A program made the translations under genes and the position numbers. Under the pieces are notes generated by a model, which was given only the letters and a program-made list of their open reading frames with translations, did not search any database and was not told where the DNA came from. Positions 16,410 to 25,013 of a stretch of 64,000 nt of DNA are shown in pieces (position 1 is the first letter of the stretch; the number at the start of each line of letters is the position of its first letter). The DNA comes from Streptomyces sp. ISL-98 (GTDB taxonomy: Bacteria; Actinomycetota; Actinomycetes; Streptomycetales; Streptomycetaceae): contig NZ_JAGGPB010000005.1 in the NCBI RefSeq assembly GCF_018614055.1, forward strand, positions 136,699 to 200,698. The letters are read 5' to 3'.

Positions 16410-16497
16410 CAGGGCATCAGGTATCGGAGCTTCAGGTATTGACGGTCCGTGCGGGCGGTGGAACAGTCGTCCACATCAAGAACTGACGATGCGTCAG
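16406..16497 (+). promoter_or_regulatory. Two CTGAC-N5-GTCAG operators before the second LLM gene
   Basis: CTGACAGGGCATCAG (16406-16420) overlaps the SDR stop codon, and CTGACGATGCGTCAG (16483-16497) lies 27 bp before the TTG start. Between them is a degenerate half site, TTGACGGTCCGT (16439-16450), that also looks like a -35. I could not identify a convincing -10. Confidence 0.6.
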
Positions 16498-16523
16498 ATC
16501 GGATATCCCGAAGGAGAAGTACC

Positions 16524-17651
16524 TTGGAATTCGGGCTGTTTGTGCAGGGGTACGTGCCTGCCGCGCGTGCCAAGGCCGACCCCGAGGCGGAGCACAAGGC
16601 TCTGATCGAGGAGACCGAGTACGTCATCCAGGCGGACAAGTCCGGCTTCAAGTACGCCTGGGCCTCCGAGCACCACTTCCTGGAGGAGTACTCCCACCTC
16701 TCCGCGAACGACGTCTTCCTCGGGTATCTCGCGCACGCCACGGAGCGGATCCATCTGGGCTCGGGCATCTTCAATCCGCTGGCGCCGGTGAACCACCCGG
16801 TGAAGGTCGCGGAGAAGGTCGCGATGCTGGATCATCTGTCGGAGGGACGCTTCGAGTTCGGGTCGGGGCGCGGGGCCGGCAGCCACGAGATCCTCGGCTT
16901 CATGCCGGGGATCACGGACATGAACCACACCAAGGAGATCTGGGAAGAGACGATCTCCGAGTTCCCCAAGATGTGGCTCCAGGACGAGTACGTCGGCTTC
17001 CAGGGCAAGCACTGGTCCCTGCCGCCGAGGAAGATCCTGCCGAAGCCGTACGGGAAGTCGCACCCGGCGATGTGGTACGCCGCCGGGTCCCCGTCGTCGT
17101 ACGCCATGGCGGGGAAGAAGGGCCTCGGGGTGCTGGGCTTCAGCGTCCAGAAGGTCTCGGACATGGAGTGGGTCGTCGAGTCGTACAAGAACGCGGTGAA
17201 GGAGGCGGAGCCGATCGGGGGCTTCGTCAACGACAACGTGATGGTGACGTCGACGGCGATCTGTGCGGAGACGCACGAGAAGGCGGTCGAGATCGCGGTG
17301 AGCGGCGGGCTGAATTACTTGCAGTCGCTGCTCTTCCGGTACCACGACACGTTTCCCCGGCCGGAGGGGATTCCGGAGTGGCCGGAGCTGCTGCCGGAGT
17401 ACTCGGCGGAGATCATCGAGCTGCTCATCGCGGAGGAGCTGATGATCTGCGGTGATCCGGACGAGGTGTTCCGGCAGTGCAAGCGGTGGGAGCAGGCGGG
17501 GGCGGATCAGTTGAGCTTCGGGTTGCCGATCGGGGTGTCGCCCGAGGACACGAAGACGACGATCCGGCTCATCGGTGAGCATGTGATCCCGAAGATCGAC
17601 ACGGATCCGGTGCACCGGACGACGAGGTTCCGCGGAGCGGCGGGCGCGTAG
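16524..17651 (+). CDS. Luciferase-like (LLM-class) flavin-dependent oxidoreductase
   Basis: 375-aa bacterial-luciferase-like monooxygenase. Typical features: EFGLFVQGYVPAAR at the N-terminus, YAWASEHHFLEEYSH, LDHLSEGRFEFGSGRGAGSHE, and HPAMWYAAGSPSSYA. It is longer than the F420 enzymes nearby and closer to two-component alkanal-type monooxygenases, so an FMNH2/O2 mechanism is possible. The start is TTG 16524: AAGGAGA lies 6 nt upstream and the protein motif begins there; the upstream frame runs through an operator and is not coding. Gene order (LLM, SDR, LLM) suggests one pathway. Confidence 0.87.
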   Translation: MEFGLFVQGYVPAARAKADPEAEHKALIEETEYVIQADKSGFKYAWASEHHFLEEYSHLSANDVFLGYLAHATERIHLGSGIFNPLAPVNHPVKVAEKVAMLDHLSEGRFEFGSGRGAGSHEILGFMPGITDMNHTKEIWEETISEFPKMWLQDEYVGFQGKHWSLPPRKILPKPYGKSHPAMWYAAGSPSSYAMAGKKGLGVLGFSVQKVSDMEWVVESYKNAVKEAEPIGGFVNDNVMVTSTAICAETHEKAVEIAVSGGLNYLQSLLFRYHDTFPRPEGIPEWPELLPEYSAEIIELLIAEELMICGDPDEVFRQCKRWEQAGADQLSFGLPIGVSPEDTKTTIRLIGEHVIPKIDTDPVHRTTRFRGAAGA

Positions 17652-17724
17652 CGGGCGGTGCGGGGTGCGGGGTGCGGGTGCGGGTGCGCGGTGCTGTGCG
17701 GGTTGCCTGCGGCGCAGTTCCCCT

Positions 17725-17820
17725 CCCCGCCCCTTTCCCGAAACTGGGGGCAAGCCCCCAGGCCCCGGACCCCCAAGGGCGTCCGGGGGCCGCAAATGTC
17801 ACAGCCGGGAAGGGGCGGGG
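17725..17820. repeat. Palindromic intergenic repeat element (about 96 bp)
   Basis: The block is bounded by inverted ends CCCCGCCCCTTTCCCG (17725-17740) and CGGGAAGGGGCGGGG (17806-17820), which match except for one extra T. Inside are further short hairpins (GGGGGC AA GCCCCC; CCGGAC against GTCCGG). Its right end recurs at 34143-34172 and the sequence just left of it recurs at 57137-57170. The stretch 17652-17700 before it is a (GGTGC/GGGTGC)n low-complexity run. Confidence 0.6.
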
Positions 17821-17922
17821 TAGGGAAGACGCCCCGCGCAGCGGCACCCGCCCGCACGGCGCTCCGCCCGCACCCACCCCAGTGCACGTACACCCACTCC
17901 CACCCACCCCGAAGGGACCGCC

Positions 17923-19662
17923 ATGCTCGACCACCTCATCCGCGGAGCCACCGTCGTGGATGGCACCGGTGCCCCCGCGTACACCGCCGATGTAGGGATA
18001 CGTGACGGGCGTATCGCCGTCGTCGCTGCGTCCGGCGGCGTCACCGAGGACGCCAGGACCAGCGAGGACGCCACCGGTCTCGTCCTCGCCCCCGGATTCG
18101 TCGACCCTCACACGCACTACGACGCCCAGCTCTTCTGGGACCCGTACGCCACCCCCTCCCTCAACCACGGCGTCACCACCGTCGCCGGCGGTAACTGCGG
18201 CTTCACCCTCGCCCCGCTCCACCCGGACCGCCCCGAGGACGCCGACTACACGCGCCGCATGATGTCCAAGGTCGAGGGCATGTCCCTGGTCGCACTCGAA
18301 GAGGGCGCTCCCTGGAACTGGTACACCTTCGGGGAGTACCTCGACGCCCTCGACGGACGCATCGCCGTCAACGCGGGCTTCATGGTGGGCCACTGCGCCC
18401 TTCGCCGCCATGTCATGGGCCCGGACGCGGTCGGCGGGCAGCCCACCGAGCAGCAGATGAATGACATGCTGCGGCTCCTCCACGACGCCATGGACGCCGG
18501 CGCGTGGGGCCTGTCGACCACCCAGTCGTCCACCCACTCCGACGGCGACGGAAAGCCCGTCGCCTCCCGGCACGCCGCGCCCGCCGAACTGATCGCCCTC
18601 TCCCGGGCCGTCGGCGAACACGAAGGCACCCAGCTGGAGGCGATCGTCGCGGGCTGCCTCGACCAGTTCGCGGACGAGGAGATCGACCTGTTCGTCGACA
18701 TGACAGCGACCGCGGGCCGACCCCTCAACTGGAACGTCCTGACCATCGACGCCGCCGTACCCGAACGCGTACCCCGCCAGCTGGAGGCGAGCGAGCGCGC
18801 CCGCCGGGCCGGCGGCCGCATCGTCGCCCTGACGATGCCGATCCTCACCCCCATGAACATGTCCCTCGGCACCTTCTGCGCGCTGAATCTCATCCCCGGG
18901 TGGGGCGACATCCTCGGCCTGCCCGCGGCCGAGCGCATAGAGAAGCTCCGCGACGCGGACGTACGGGCCGAGATGCTGCGCCGCGCCGACAGCAAGGAGG
19001 CCGGGGTCTTCCGCCGCCTCGCGAACTTCGAGCGGTACGTCATCGGCGACACCTATTCCGAGGCGAACGCGGGCCTGAGCGGACGCGTCGTGCGCGACAT
19101 CGCCGCCGAACGCGGCCAGGACCCCTTCCACTGCCTCGTCGAGATCTGCGCCGCCGACGACCTCCGTACCGTCCTGTGGCCGATGCCGTCCGACAACGAC
19201 CCGGCGAGCTGGGCACTGCGGCAGCAGACCTGGGAGCACGAGGACGTCCTGCTGGGCGGCTCCGACGCCGGGGCCCACCTGGACCGGATGTGCGGGGCGC
19301 CGTACACGACCCGCTTCATCGGCGACTGCCTGCGCGGGCGCAAGCTCGTGCCGCTGGAGCAGGCCGTGAAGATGCTGACGGACGACCCGGCCCAGCTGTT
19401 CGGGCTGCGCGAGCGGGGCCGTATAGAGGAGGGCTTCCACGCGGACCTGGTCCTCTTCGACCCCGAGCGGATAGCGGCCGGGCCCGCCACTCTCGTGCAC
19501 GACCTGCCCGGCGACAGCCCGCGCCTGGACTCGAAGGCCATCGGCGTGGTGTCCGTACGCGTCAACGGCGTCGAGACAATACGCGACGACGTGGTCACGG
19601 GGGCGGTGCCCGGCACGGTGCTGCGCTCGGGCCGGGACACGCGGACGGTGGCCACCAAGTGA
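17923..19662 (+). CDS. D-aminoacylase-type amidohydrolase
   Basis: 579-aa amidohydrolase of the N-acyl-D-amino-acid deacylase group: metal motif PGFVDPHTHYDAQLFWDPYA (near 60-80), GGNCGFTLAP, and the C-terminal GGSDAGAHLDRMCGAPY. Family members remove the acyl group from N-acyl-D-amino acids, but many catabolic-cluster homologues have unknown cyclic or amide substrates. ATG 17923 has GAAGGGA 6 nt upstream. Its stop overlaps the aldehyde dehydrogenase start (GTGA), so the two are coupled. No operator copy was seen directly upstream; it may be read from the LLM promoter across the repeat element. Confidence 0.85.
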   Translation: MLDHLIRGATVVDGTGAPAYTADVGIRDGRIAVVAASGGVTEDARTSEDATGLVLAPGFVDPHTHYDAQLFWDPYATPSLNHGVTTVAGGNCGFTLAPLHPDRPEDADYTRRMMSKVEGMSLVALEEGAPWNWYTFGEYLDALDGRIAVNAGFMVGHCALRRHVMGPDAVGGQPTEQQMNDMLRLLHDAMDAGAWGLSTTQSSTHSDGDGKPVASRHAAPAELIALSRAVGEHEGTQLEAIVAGCLDQFADEEIDLFVDMTATAGRPLNWNVLTIDAAVPERVPRQLEASERARRAGGRIVALTMPILTPMNMSLGTFCALNLIPGWGDILGLPAAERIEKLRDADVRAEMLRRADSKEAGVFRRLANFERYVIGDTYSEANAGLSGRVVRDIAAERGQDPFHCLVEICAADDLRTVLWPMPSDNDPASWALRQQTWEHEDVLLGGSDAGAHLDRMCGAPYTTRFIGDCLRGRKLVPLEQAVKMLTDDPAQLFGLRERGRIEEGFHADLVLFDPERIAAGPATLVHDLPGDSPRLDSKAIGVVSVRVNGVETIRDDVVTGAVPGTVLRSGRDTRTVATK

Positions 19663-21125
19663 GCCGGTCCCAGCACGGCGAGCGGCTGTTCATCGGCGGC
19701 GAGTGGACCGAGCCGGACGGCGGCCACTACGAGGTGATCAACCCGGCCACGGAGGAGATCGTCGGCCTCGCCCCCGAGGCGAGCCGCCGGCAGGTGTACG
19801 CCGCCGCCTCCGCCGCCAGGGACGCCTTCCCGGCCTGGTCCCGTACGAAGCCCGAGGAGCGGGCCGCGATCCTCGACCGCGCCGCCGACATCATGCAGCG
19901 CGACGCCGAACCCAACGCGCTCCTCGCCCGGGCCGAGACCGGTGCCACGACCGGCACCGCACGCGCCATGCAGGTCGCGGTGGGCGCTGCCCGCTTCCGG
20001 CGGTACGCGCGCGGCGCCCTGGAGCCGGTCGAGACCGGGCTGCCGCCGCAGATCAACGAGGCCGGGCCGATGGGGAAGGCGGGGGTCTTCGGGGCGCTCG
20101 CCGTGCGCCAGCCGGTCGGGGTCGTCACCTGCATCACCTCGTACAACAACCCCTGGGCCAACGCGGCGGGCAAGGTCGCGCCCGCGCTGGCCATGGGCAA
20201 CACGGTCGTCGTGAAGCCCGCCCCGCAGGACCCCCTCTCGGTACACCGGATGGCGGCGGCCCTGGAGGAGGCGGGCGTACCGCGCGGCGTCGTGAACGTC
20301 GTGACCGGGTCCGCGCCCGCCGTCGGCGAGGCCGCCGTCGACTCGCCGGATGTCGACATGGTCAGCTTCACCGGGAGTACGTCCGTCGGGCAGCACATCG
20401 CGGAAGTGTGCGGGCGGGGTATGAAGCGTCAGCTCATGGAGCTGGGCGGAAAGGGCGCGGCGATCGTCTTCGACGACGCCGACCTCGACTCGGCGGTCAA
20501 GGGCATCGGGACGACGTACGCCTTCTACAGCGGACAGATCTGCACCGCCCCGACGCGCGTCCTCGCCCAGCGCGGCATCTACGACGAGCTCGTCGGGAAG
20601 CTGACCGGCTACCTCGCCTTCATGAAGGTCGGCGACCCCGCCGCCCCCGGCACGGTCGTCGGCCCGGTGATCTCCGCGGCCCACCGCGACCGCATCGAGT
20701 CGTACATCGAGCTCGGGAAGAAGGAGGGCGCCCGGCTGGTCGCGGGCGGCGAGCGTCCTTCGTACGACAGGGGCTTCTACGTCGCCCCGGCGCTCCTCGC
20801 GGACTGTACGAACGACATGCGCATCGTCCGCGAGGAGATCTTCGGCCCGGTCGTGGTCGTCGTCCCCTTCGACGAGGACGAGGAATCCATCGCGCTCGCC
20901 AACGACAGCGACTACGGCCTCATCGACTACGTCTGGTCGGGGGACGTCGCGAAAGCGTTCCGGGTGGCGCGGCAACTGCGGGCGGGCGGGGTCGGGTTGA
21001 ACACCGTCGGGCGCAATATGGAGGCGCCGTTCGGGGGCTTCAAGAAGAGCGGTGTGGGGCGCGATGTCGGGTCGTACGCGCTGCACGCGTACAGCGAGAC
21101 GCAGGCGATCGTCTGGACCGGATGA
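19659..21125 (+). CDS. Aldehyde dehydrogenase family protein
   Basis: 488-aa NAD(P)-dependent aldehyde dehydrogenase. It has the catalytic Glu region MELGGKG (about 260), the catalytic Cys in GQICTAPTR (about 294), the nucleotide-binding FTGSTSVGQ, and the C-terminal EAPFGGFKKSGVGRD. It oxidises an aldehyde to the acid, fitting a position between the hydrolases and the acyl-CoA ligase in a catabolic route. GTG 19659 overlaps the upstream TGA; the frame remains open far upstream but only as shadow of the amidohydrolase. Its 3' end carries four 11-bp tandem repeats. Confidence 0.92.
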   Translation: MSRSQHGERLFIGGEWTEPDGGHYEVINPATEEIVGLAPEASRRQVYAAASAARDAFPAWSRTKPEERAAILDRAADIMQRDAEPNALLARAETGATTGTARAMQVAVGAARFRRYARGALEPVETGLPPQINEAGPMGKAGVFGALAVRQPVGVVTCITSYNNPWANAAGKVAPALAMGNTVVVKPAPQDPLSVHRMAAALEEAGVPRGVVNVVTGSAPAVGEAAVDSPDVDMVSFTGSTSVGQHIAEVCGRGMKRQLMELGGKGAAIVFDDADLDSAVKGIGTTYAFYSGQICTAPTRVLAQRGIYDELVGKLTGYLAFMKVGDPAAPGTVVGPVISAAHRDRIESYIELGKKEGARLVAGGERPSYDRGFYVAPALLADCTNDMRIVREEIFGPVVVVVPFDEDEESIALANDSDYGLIDYVWSGDVAKAFRVARQLRAGGVGLNTVGRNMEAPFGGFKKSGVGRDVGSYALHAYSETQAIVWTG

Positions 21126-21159
21126 GCACCGGATGACGACCGGACGAAGACCGGACGAG
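21116..21159 (+). repeat. Four 11-bp tandem repeats over the ALDH stop
   Basis: GACCGGATGAG, CACCGGATGAC, GACCGGACGAA and GACCGGACGAG run head to tail from 21116 to 21159, across the stop codon of the aldehyde dehydrogenase. One unit equals one helical turn. Confidence 0.6.
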
Positions 21160-21253
21160 GCCTCCGGAAAGATGTATGGGAAACTTTTCAATCGGACAAA
21201 AAGGACAGTGTTGCGGTTTCCGCACATCGGAAAGTGCGCGGGAGGACCTGGCA

Positions 21254-21343
21254 ATGATCGCCTCTTGGTCGCCGGTGACCTTCAATCCTCAACCAATAGG
21301 GCGGAGGATCCCGCGGATTACAAGGATCTTTAGAGCGGAGTAA
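21254..21343 (+). CDS. Possible 29-codon leader ORF before the APC permease
   Basis: ATG 21254 is preceded by GGGAGG at 8 nt, a better ribosome site than that of the permease itself. The 29-residue product is basic and Pro/Ile/Arg-rich (it ends RIPRITRIFRAE) and stops at TAA 21341, 42 bp before the permease start. It lies in an unusually AT-rich stretch (21165-21350). It might be a regulatory leader peptide. No homologue is known to me and coding status is uncertain. Confidence 0.3.
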   Translation: MIASWSPVTFNPQPIGRRIPRITRIFRAE

Positions 21344-21385
21344 TGAGCTCCGGATGTGGAAAGCGCAGCCGTTAACGTCCCGTTT

Positions 21386-22945
21386 ATGACTCAGGTGGAC
21401 ACACGGCCCCAGGCCGGAGACACGGTAAGCGGCGCCTCCTCGGTGGAGGGCGGCGTACGCAAGAAGGGGCTCGGCGGCAATTCCGTCGGGCTGATGGGCA
21501 ACGCCGTCATCGGCATCTCCACCGTTGCACCCGTTTACTGCCTTACGGCCACACTGGGCCCCACCGTCAGCGAGGTCGGGTTGCAGATGCCCGCGATCTT
21601 CCTCGCCGGGTTCCTTCCGATGCTGCTGGTGGCCTTCGCGTACCGCGAGCTGAACAAGGCCATACCCGACTGCGGCACCTCCTTCACCTGGTCGGTCAAG
21701 GCCTTCGGCCCCCGCGTCGGCTGGATGTGCGGCTGGGGCCTGCTCGTCGCCACCGTCGTGGTGCTCTCCAACCTCGCCGGCGTCGCGACCTCCTTCTTCT
21801 ACCTGCTCCTCGGTGAGGTGAGCGGCAACCCCGGCCTTGCCGCACTGGACGACAACAAGGTCGCCCACATCCTCACCACGCTGGTCTTCATCGCCGTCGC
21901 CACGGCGATCAGCTACCGCGGCATCACCGCCACCAAGTGGGTCCAGTACGCCCTGGTCGGCCTCCAGCTCGCCGTACTCGCGATGTTCGTCTACATGGCG
22001 CTCACCAAGTCCGACGAGGTCGCGGGCTCCATCGACTTCTCCCTGTCGTGGATGAACCCCTTCGCGGTCGAGTCCTTCGCCGCCTTCACCGCGGGCCTGT
22101 CCCTCTCGATCTTCATCTACTGGGGCTGGGACGCCTGCCTGTCGATCAACGAGGAGAGCACCGGCAGCGCCAAGACGCCCGGCCGCGCCGCGATGCTCGC
22201 CATGGTCGTGATCGTCGTTTCGTACCTGATGGTCGCCATCGCCGCGCAGATGTACGCCGGCGTCGGCGAGAAGGGCACCGGCCTCGGCAACCCGGACACC
22301 GCGGACAACGTCTTCGACGTCCTCGCCGAGCCGATCATGGGCTCGGGATTCGCCGTCCTGCTCTACGTCGCCGTCCTCGCCTCCGCCGCCGCGAGCCTGC
22401 AGACCACCTTCATCCCGGTGGCGCGCACCGCCCTGGCGATGAGCACGTACCAGGCCATGCCGGCCTCCTTCGCCAAGGTCCACCCGCGCTTCAAGACCCC
22501 GGGCCGTGCCACGGTCGTCGCGGGCATCGCCACCGGCGTCTTCTACGCGGGGATGACCCTGCTCAGCGAGAACGTCCTGGTCGACACGATCTACGCGCTG
22601 GGCCTCATGATCTGCTTCTACTACGCGATCACTGCCTTCGCCTGCGTCTGGTACTTCCGCAAGGAAATGCGCAAGTCGGTGCGCGAGCTGTTCGTCAAGG
22701 GCGTCTTCCCCGGCATCGGCGCGCTGATGCTCACCGCAGTCTTCGGCCAGACGCTGTACGACATGTGGGACCCGGCATACGGCAGCGGCAGCTCGCTCTT
22801 CGGCATCGGCTCGGTCTTCGTGATCGGCGTCGGCCTGCTGCTGCTCGGCGCGGTGCTGATGTTCGCGATGCAGCTCCGCAGCCCGGAGTTCTTCCGGGGC
22901 AAGGTGCTGACGACGGACACCCCGGCGCTGGTGGTCGAGGACTGA
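21386..22945 (+). CDS. APC-family amino acid/amine permease
   Basis: 519-aa polytopic transporter of the amino acid-polyamine-organocation superfamily, about 12 transmembrane helices. It begins GGNSVGLMGNAVIGISTVAP (TM1 with the substrate-backbone-binding Gly segment) and carries the conserved TM3-loop DCGTSFTWSVKAFGPRVGW. It should import an amino acid or amine in symport with protons. ATG 21386 begins MTQVDTRPQAGD; an in-frame GTG at 21356 is possible, but neither has a clear Shine-Dalgarno. A strong terminator follows. It is probably linked to the upstream amidohydrolase/ALDH genes. Confidence 0.87.
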   Translation: MTQVDTRPQAGDTVSGASSVEGGVRKKGLGGNSVGLMGNAVIGISTVAPVYCLTATLGPTVSEVGLQMPAIFLAGFLPMLLVAFAYRELNKAIPDCGTSFTWSVKAFGPRVGWMCGWGLLVATVVVLSNLAGVATSFFYLLLGEVSGNPGLAALDDNKVAHILTTLVFIAVATAISYRGITATKWVQYALVGLQLAVLAMFVYMALTKSDEVAGSIDFSLSWMNPFAVESFAAFTAGLSLSIFIYWGWDACLSINEESTGSAKTPGRAAMLAMVVIVVSYLMVAIAAQMYAGVGEKGTGLGNPDTADNVFDVLAEPIMGSGFAVLLYVAVLASAAASLQTTFIPVARTALAMSTYQAMPASFAKVHPRFKTPGRATVVAGIATGVFYAGMTLLSENVLVDTIYALGLMICFYYAITAFACVWYFRKEMRKSVRELFVKGVFPGIGALMLTAVFGQTLYDMWDPAYGSGSSLFGIGSVFVIGVGLLLLGAVLMFAMQLRSPEFFRGKVLTTDTPALVVED

Positions 22946-22978
22946 GTCCACCTCGACGGCCGACGCGGATGCGTCGAA

Positions 22979-23010
22979 GGCCGGGGGAGCCGAATGCGGC
23001 TCCCCCGGCC
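22979..23010 (+). terminator. Rho-independent-type terminator
   Basis: Perfect 14-bp stem GGCCGGGGGAGCCG (22979-22992) / CGGCTCCCCCGGCC (22997-23010) with AATG loop, followed by TTCT, 33 bp after the permease stop. Confidence 0.85.
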
Positions 23011-23063
23011 TTCTGCCGTGCGGGGCACGGCTTGGGCAAAGGGGCGTGGGGCAGGATCGCCGC

Positions 23064-23651
23064 ATGAACAGCCGACCCAACTCCCCTACGCCCTCCCACT
23101 TTCCTTCCCCCTTTCCTCCTCCCGGTTCGCTCCGGCTCGAAGGGCAGGGCCTTCAACTACGAGAGTGGGACGAAAGCGACGACGTACCGGCTCTGGTCAA
23201 GCTCTACGACGACCCGCAGATCAGCCGCTGGACCCCCGTACCCTCGCCGTTCGACGCCGAGGCCGCCGGCCTGTACCTCGCGGCGGCGAGTGGCGCCCGG
23301 GCGGAAGACCGCCGGATCCAGCTCGCCATCACCACCGACGGGATGCAGCCGCAGGGCGAGATCCTCCTCTTCCGCAGCGACGTCGACGCCAGGGACATCG
23401 AACTGGCCTACGGCATCGGACCGCAGTTCCGCCGCCAGGGCCTGGCGACCAGAGCGGTCAGGCTCGCCACGGACTACGCCCTGCGCCAACTGGCCCCCAG
23501 GCGCGTACTCCTGCGCATAGAGGCAGCCAACGTGGCGAGCGAGGCGGTCGCGAAGGCGGCAGACTTCCGCCTCACGGGCGACGAACCGGTCTTGCGGGAC
23601 ACCAGGGGGCGGCAGGTGTCACTGCGTACGTGGGCCCACGACGCAGAATGA
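23064..23651 (+). CDS. GNAT-family acetyltransferase (RimJ/RimL-like)
   Basis: 195-aa protein. The body starts RLEGQGLQLREWDESDDVPA and contains the acetyl-CoA loop AYGIGPQFRRQGLATRAVRLA and the motif B region RRVLLRIEAANVASEAVAKA, the pattern of RimJ/RimL-type N-acetyltransferases. The first 25 residues are Pro/Ser-rich and disordered. ATG 23064 has GGCAGGA 7 nt upstream and is preferred over GTG 23046. It stands alone between a terminator and a MITE-like element. Substrate unknown. Confidence 0.85.
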   Translation: MNSRPNSPTPSHFPSPFPPPGSLRLEGQGLQLREWDESDDVPALVKLYDDPQISRWTPVPSPFDAEAAGLYLAAASGARAEDRRIQLAITTDGMQPQGEILLFRSDVDARDIELAYGIGPQFRRQGLATRAVRLATDYALRQLAPRRVLLRIEAANVASEAVAKAADFRLTGDEPVLRDTRGRQVSLRTWAHDAE

Positions 23652-23751
23652 CCTCGAATCGGATCGACGCGACAATTCCGCCGCACATTGGCCAAAAGCC
23701 GACCGGCACGCAACGCCGACACCAACCCGCCCGTCCTACCGCATGCACCTG

Positions 23752-23847
23752 GGGCGTGTCCGGCGGATCAGGCCGGCTTCAGGGTGCGGCACCGTTTTCG
23801 GTGCTGGTGAGGCCCCGCAGCCCAGGCATGATCCGCCGGACACGCCC
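23752..23847. mobile_element. MITE-like element with 19-bp perfect terminal inverted repeats
   Basis: Ends GGGCGTGTCCGGCGGATCA (23752-23770) and TGATCCGCCGGACACGCCC (23829-23847) are perfect inverted repeats around 58 bp that contain a second hairpin, GCACCG TTTT CGGTGC (23789-23804). No coding capacity. Ends of this type occur on Streptomyces insertion sequences, so it is probably a non-autonomous derivative. No clear target duplication was found. Confidence 0.7.
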
Positions 23848-23881
23848 TGAACCTGTACTCAGCTCTTATCGGAGGTAAGTC

Positions 23882-24457
23882 ATGCGACGGTTGACGACAG
23901 CAGCCGCAGCGCTCGCGCTGGCGGGCGCCGGCCTGGCGGGCACGGCCGGGGTGGCCGGCGCCGCGCCCGGCCCGGTGGGCAAGGCCGCCTCGGCCGCCAC
24001 CTGCTCGACCGTCTGGGGCAGCGGCACCAAGTCGGCCACGGACTCGGACTCCAAGCCGCTCACGAACATCAAGACCAGCCAGAACCCCTGCTACGACCGC
24101 ATGGTCTTCGACATCAGCGGTGCGACGGGCAAGCTCGGCTACCACGTCGGTTACGTCGACACGTTCCATCAGGACGGCTCCGGCGAGCAGATACCGGTCA
24201 ACGGCGGCGCCATCCTGCAGGTCTACGTGTCCGCGCCGAGCTACGACCCGGCGACGATGAAGCAGACCTACGCCGGGAAGGCGGGGAAGTCGCTGCCGGG
24301 CGTGAACGTCACCGGTTACAAGACGTTCAAGGACACCAGGTTCGGCGCCAGCTTCGAGGGCCAGACCCAGGTCGGCGTGGGCGTTCGCGCCAGGCTGCCG
24401 TTCCGGGTGCTCCAGTCCGGCGACAAGCTGATCGTGGACGTCGCGCACACCTGGTGA
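23882..24457 (+). CDS. Secreted AMIN-like domain protein
   Basis: 191-aa exported protein. Signal peptide MRRLTTAAAALALAGAGLAG to about AGAAPG; one Cys pair (ATCSTVWG, NPCYDRMVFDI). The segment CYDRMVFDISG...GYHVGYVD with the C-terminal LPFRVLQSGDKLIVDVAHTW matches the AMIN-like beta-domain found in many actinobacterial cell-envelope proteins, thought to bind wall components. ATG 23882 follows GGAGG at 7 nt. Monocistronic, just after the MITE-like element, which may carry or disturb its promoter. Confidence 0.82.
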   Translation: MRRLTTAAAALALAGAGLAGTAGVAGAAPGPVGKAASAATCSTVWGSGTKSATDSDSKPLTNIKTSQNPCYDRMVFDISGATGKLGYHVGYVDTFHQDGSGEQIPVNGGAILQVYVSAPSYDPATMKQTYAGKAGKSLPGVNVTGYKTFKDTRFGASFEGQTQVGVGVRARLPFRVLQSGDKLIVDVAHTW

Positions 24458-24539
24458 CCCCGGTAGTACGCCAGGGGTGACTGCTGGTGCTTCGGCGCGG
24501 CGTGAGGGCGTCGAGCACGCACAGCCGTGCGGCTCGGCG

Positions 24540-25013
24540 TCAGTCGCCGGCTGACCCGGCGCGCACAGCCAGCCGGTCGAGGACTCGGCGGCCCGCTCTC
24601 TCCACACCCACCGGGATCAGCGCCGCTCGCCCCGGGACGCGTACGCCGCCGGTGAAGGCGACGCGCGTGTGGCCGTCGGGGGTTGGGGTTGCTGCCATGC
24701 CGAACAGGACGAAGCGGCTCTGGAGCCAGATCCAGCCGGGGCGGCGTACGCCCTCGAAGCGGGCTACGGGGCCGAAGCGGCTTCGGGCTGTCGCTTTGAC
24801 GCGGTCGCCGTCGATGGCCGTGACCTTCAGGCGGCGCATGTCGGGTACCAGGCGGGCCAGTTCACCGTCCAGGTCGGCCAGCAGTGGCCAGACCGTGGCG
24901 TAGGGGGCGTCGATTTCGCGTTCGGATACGCGGGCGCCGCCTACGCCTGCTGCCAGCGCGTACAGGCGCCGCACCGGGTCCAGATCGGGCGGGGTCGGCC
25001 AGTTGACGGTCAT
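24540..25013 (-). CDS. SRPBCC-family protein
   Basis: 157-aa protein with the START/Bet v1-like helix-grip pattern: an N-terminal ISEREIDAPYATVWPLLADL-like strand-helix, then GDRVKATARSRFGPVARF and a C-terminal basic helix. Such proteins bind small hydrophobic molecules or polyketides. ATG 25013 overlaps the sigma-factor TGA (ATGA), so it is translated with the sigma factor. It could be a sensory or effector partner of that sigma factor; this is inference. Confidence 0.72.
   Translation of the reverse strand: MTVNWPTPPDLDPVRRLYALAAGVGGARVSEREIDAPYATVWPLLADLDGELARLVPDMRRLKVTAIDGDRVKATARSRFGPVARFEGVRRPGWIWLQSRFVLFGMAATPTPDGHTRVAFTGGVRVPGRAALIPVGVERAGRRVLDRLAVRAGSAGD

Noticed and set aside
17652..17700. 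GGTGCGGGGTGCGG run as a possible CRISPR or tandem regulatory array
   Set aside because: Simple low-complexity drift without regular units or spacers.
18504..19658. Long open frame continuous with the aldehyde dehydrogenase
   Set aside because: It is an Arg/Pro/Gly-rich shadow of the amidohydrolase gene; the dehydrogenase starts at GTG 19659 by stop/start overlap and family alignment.
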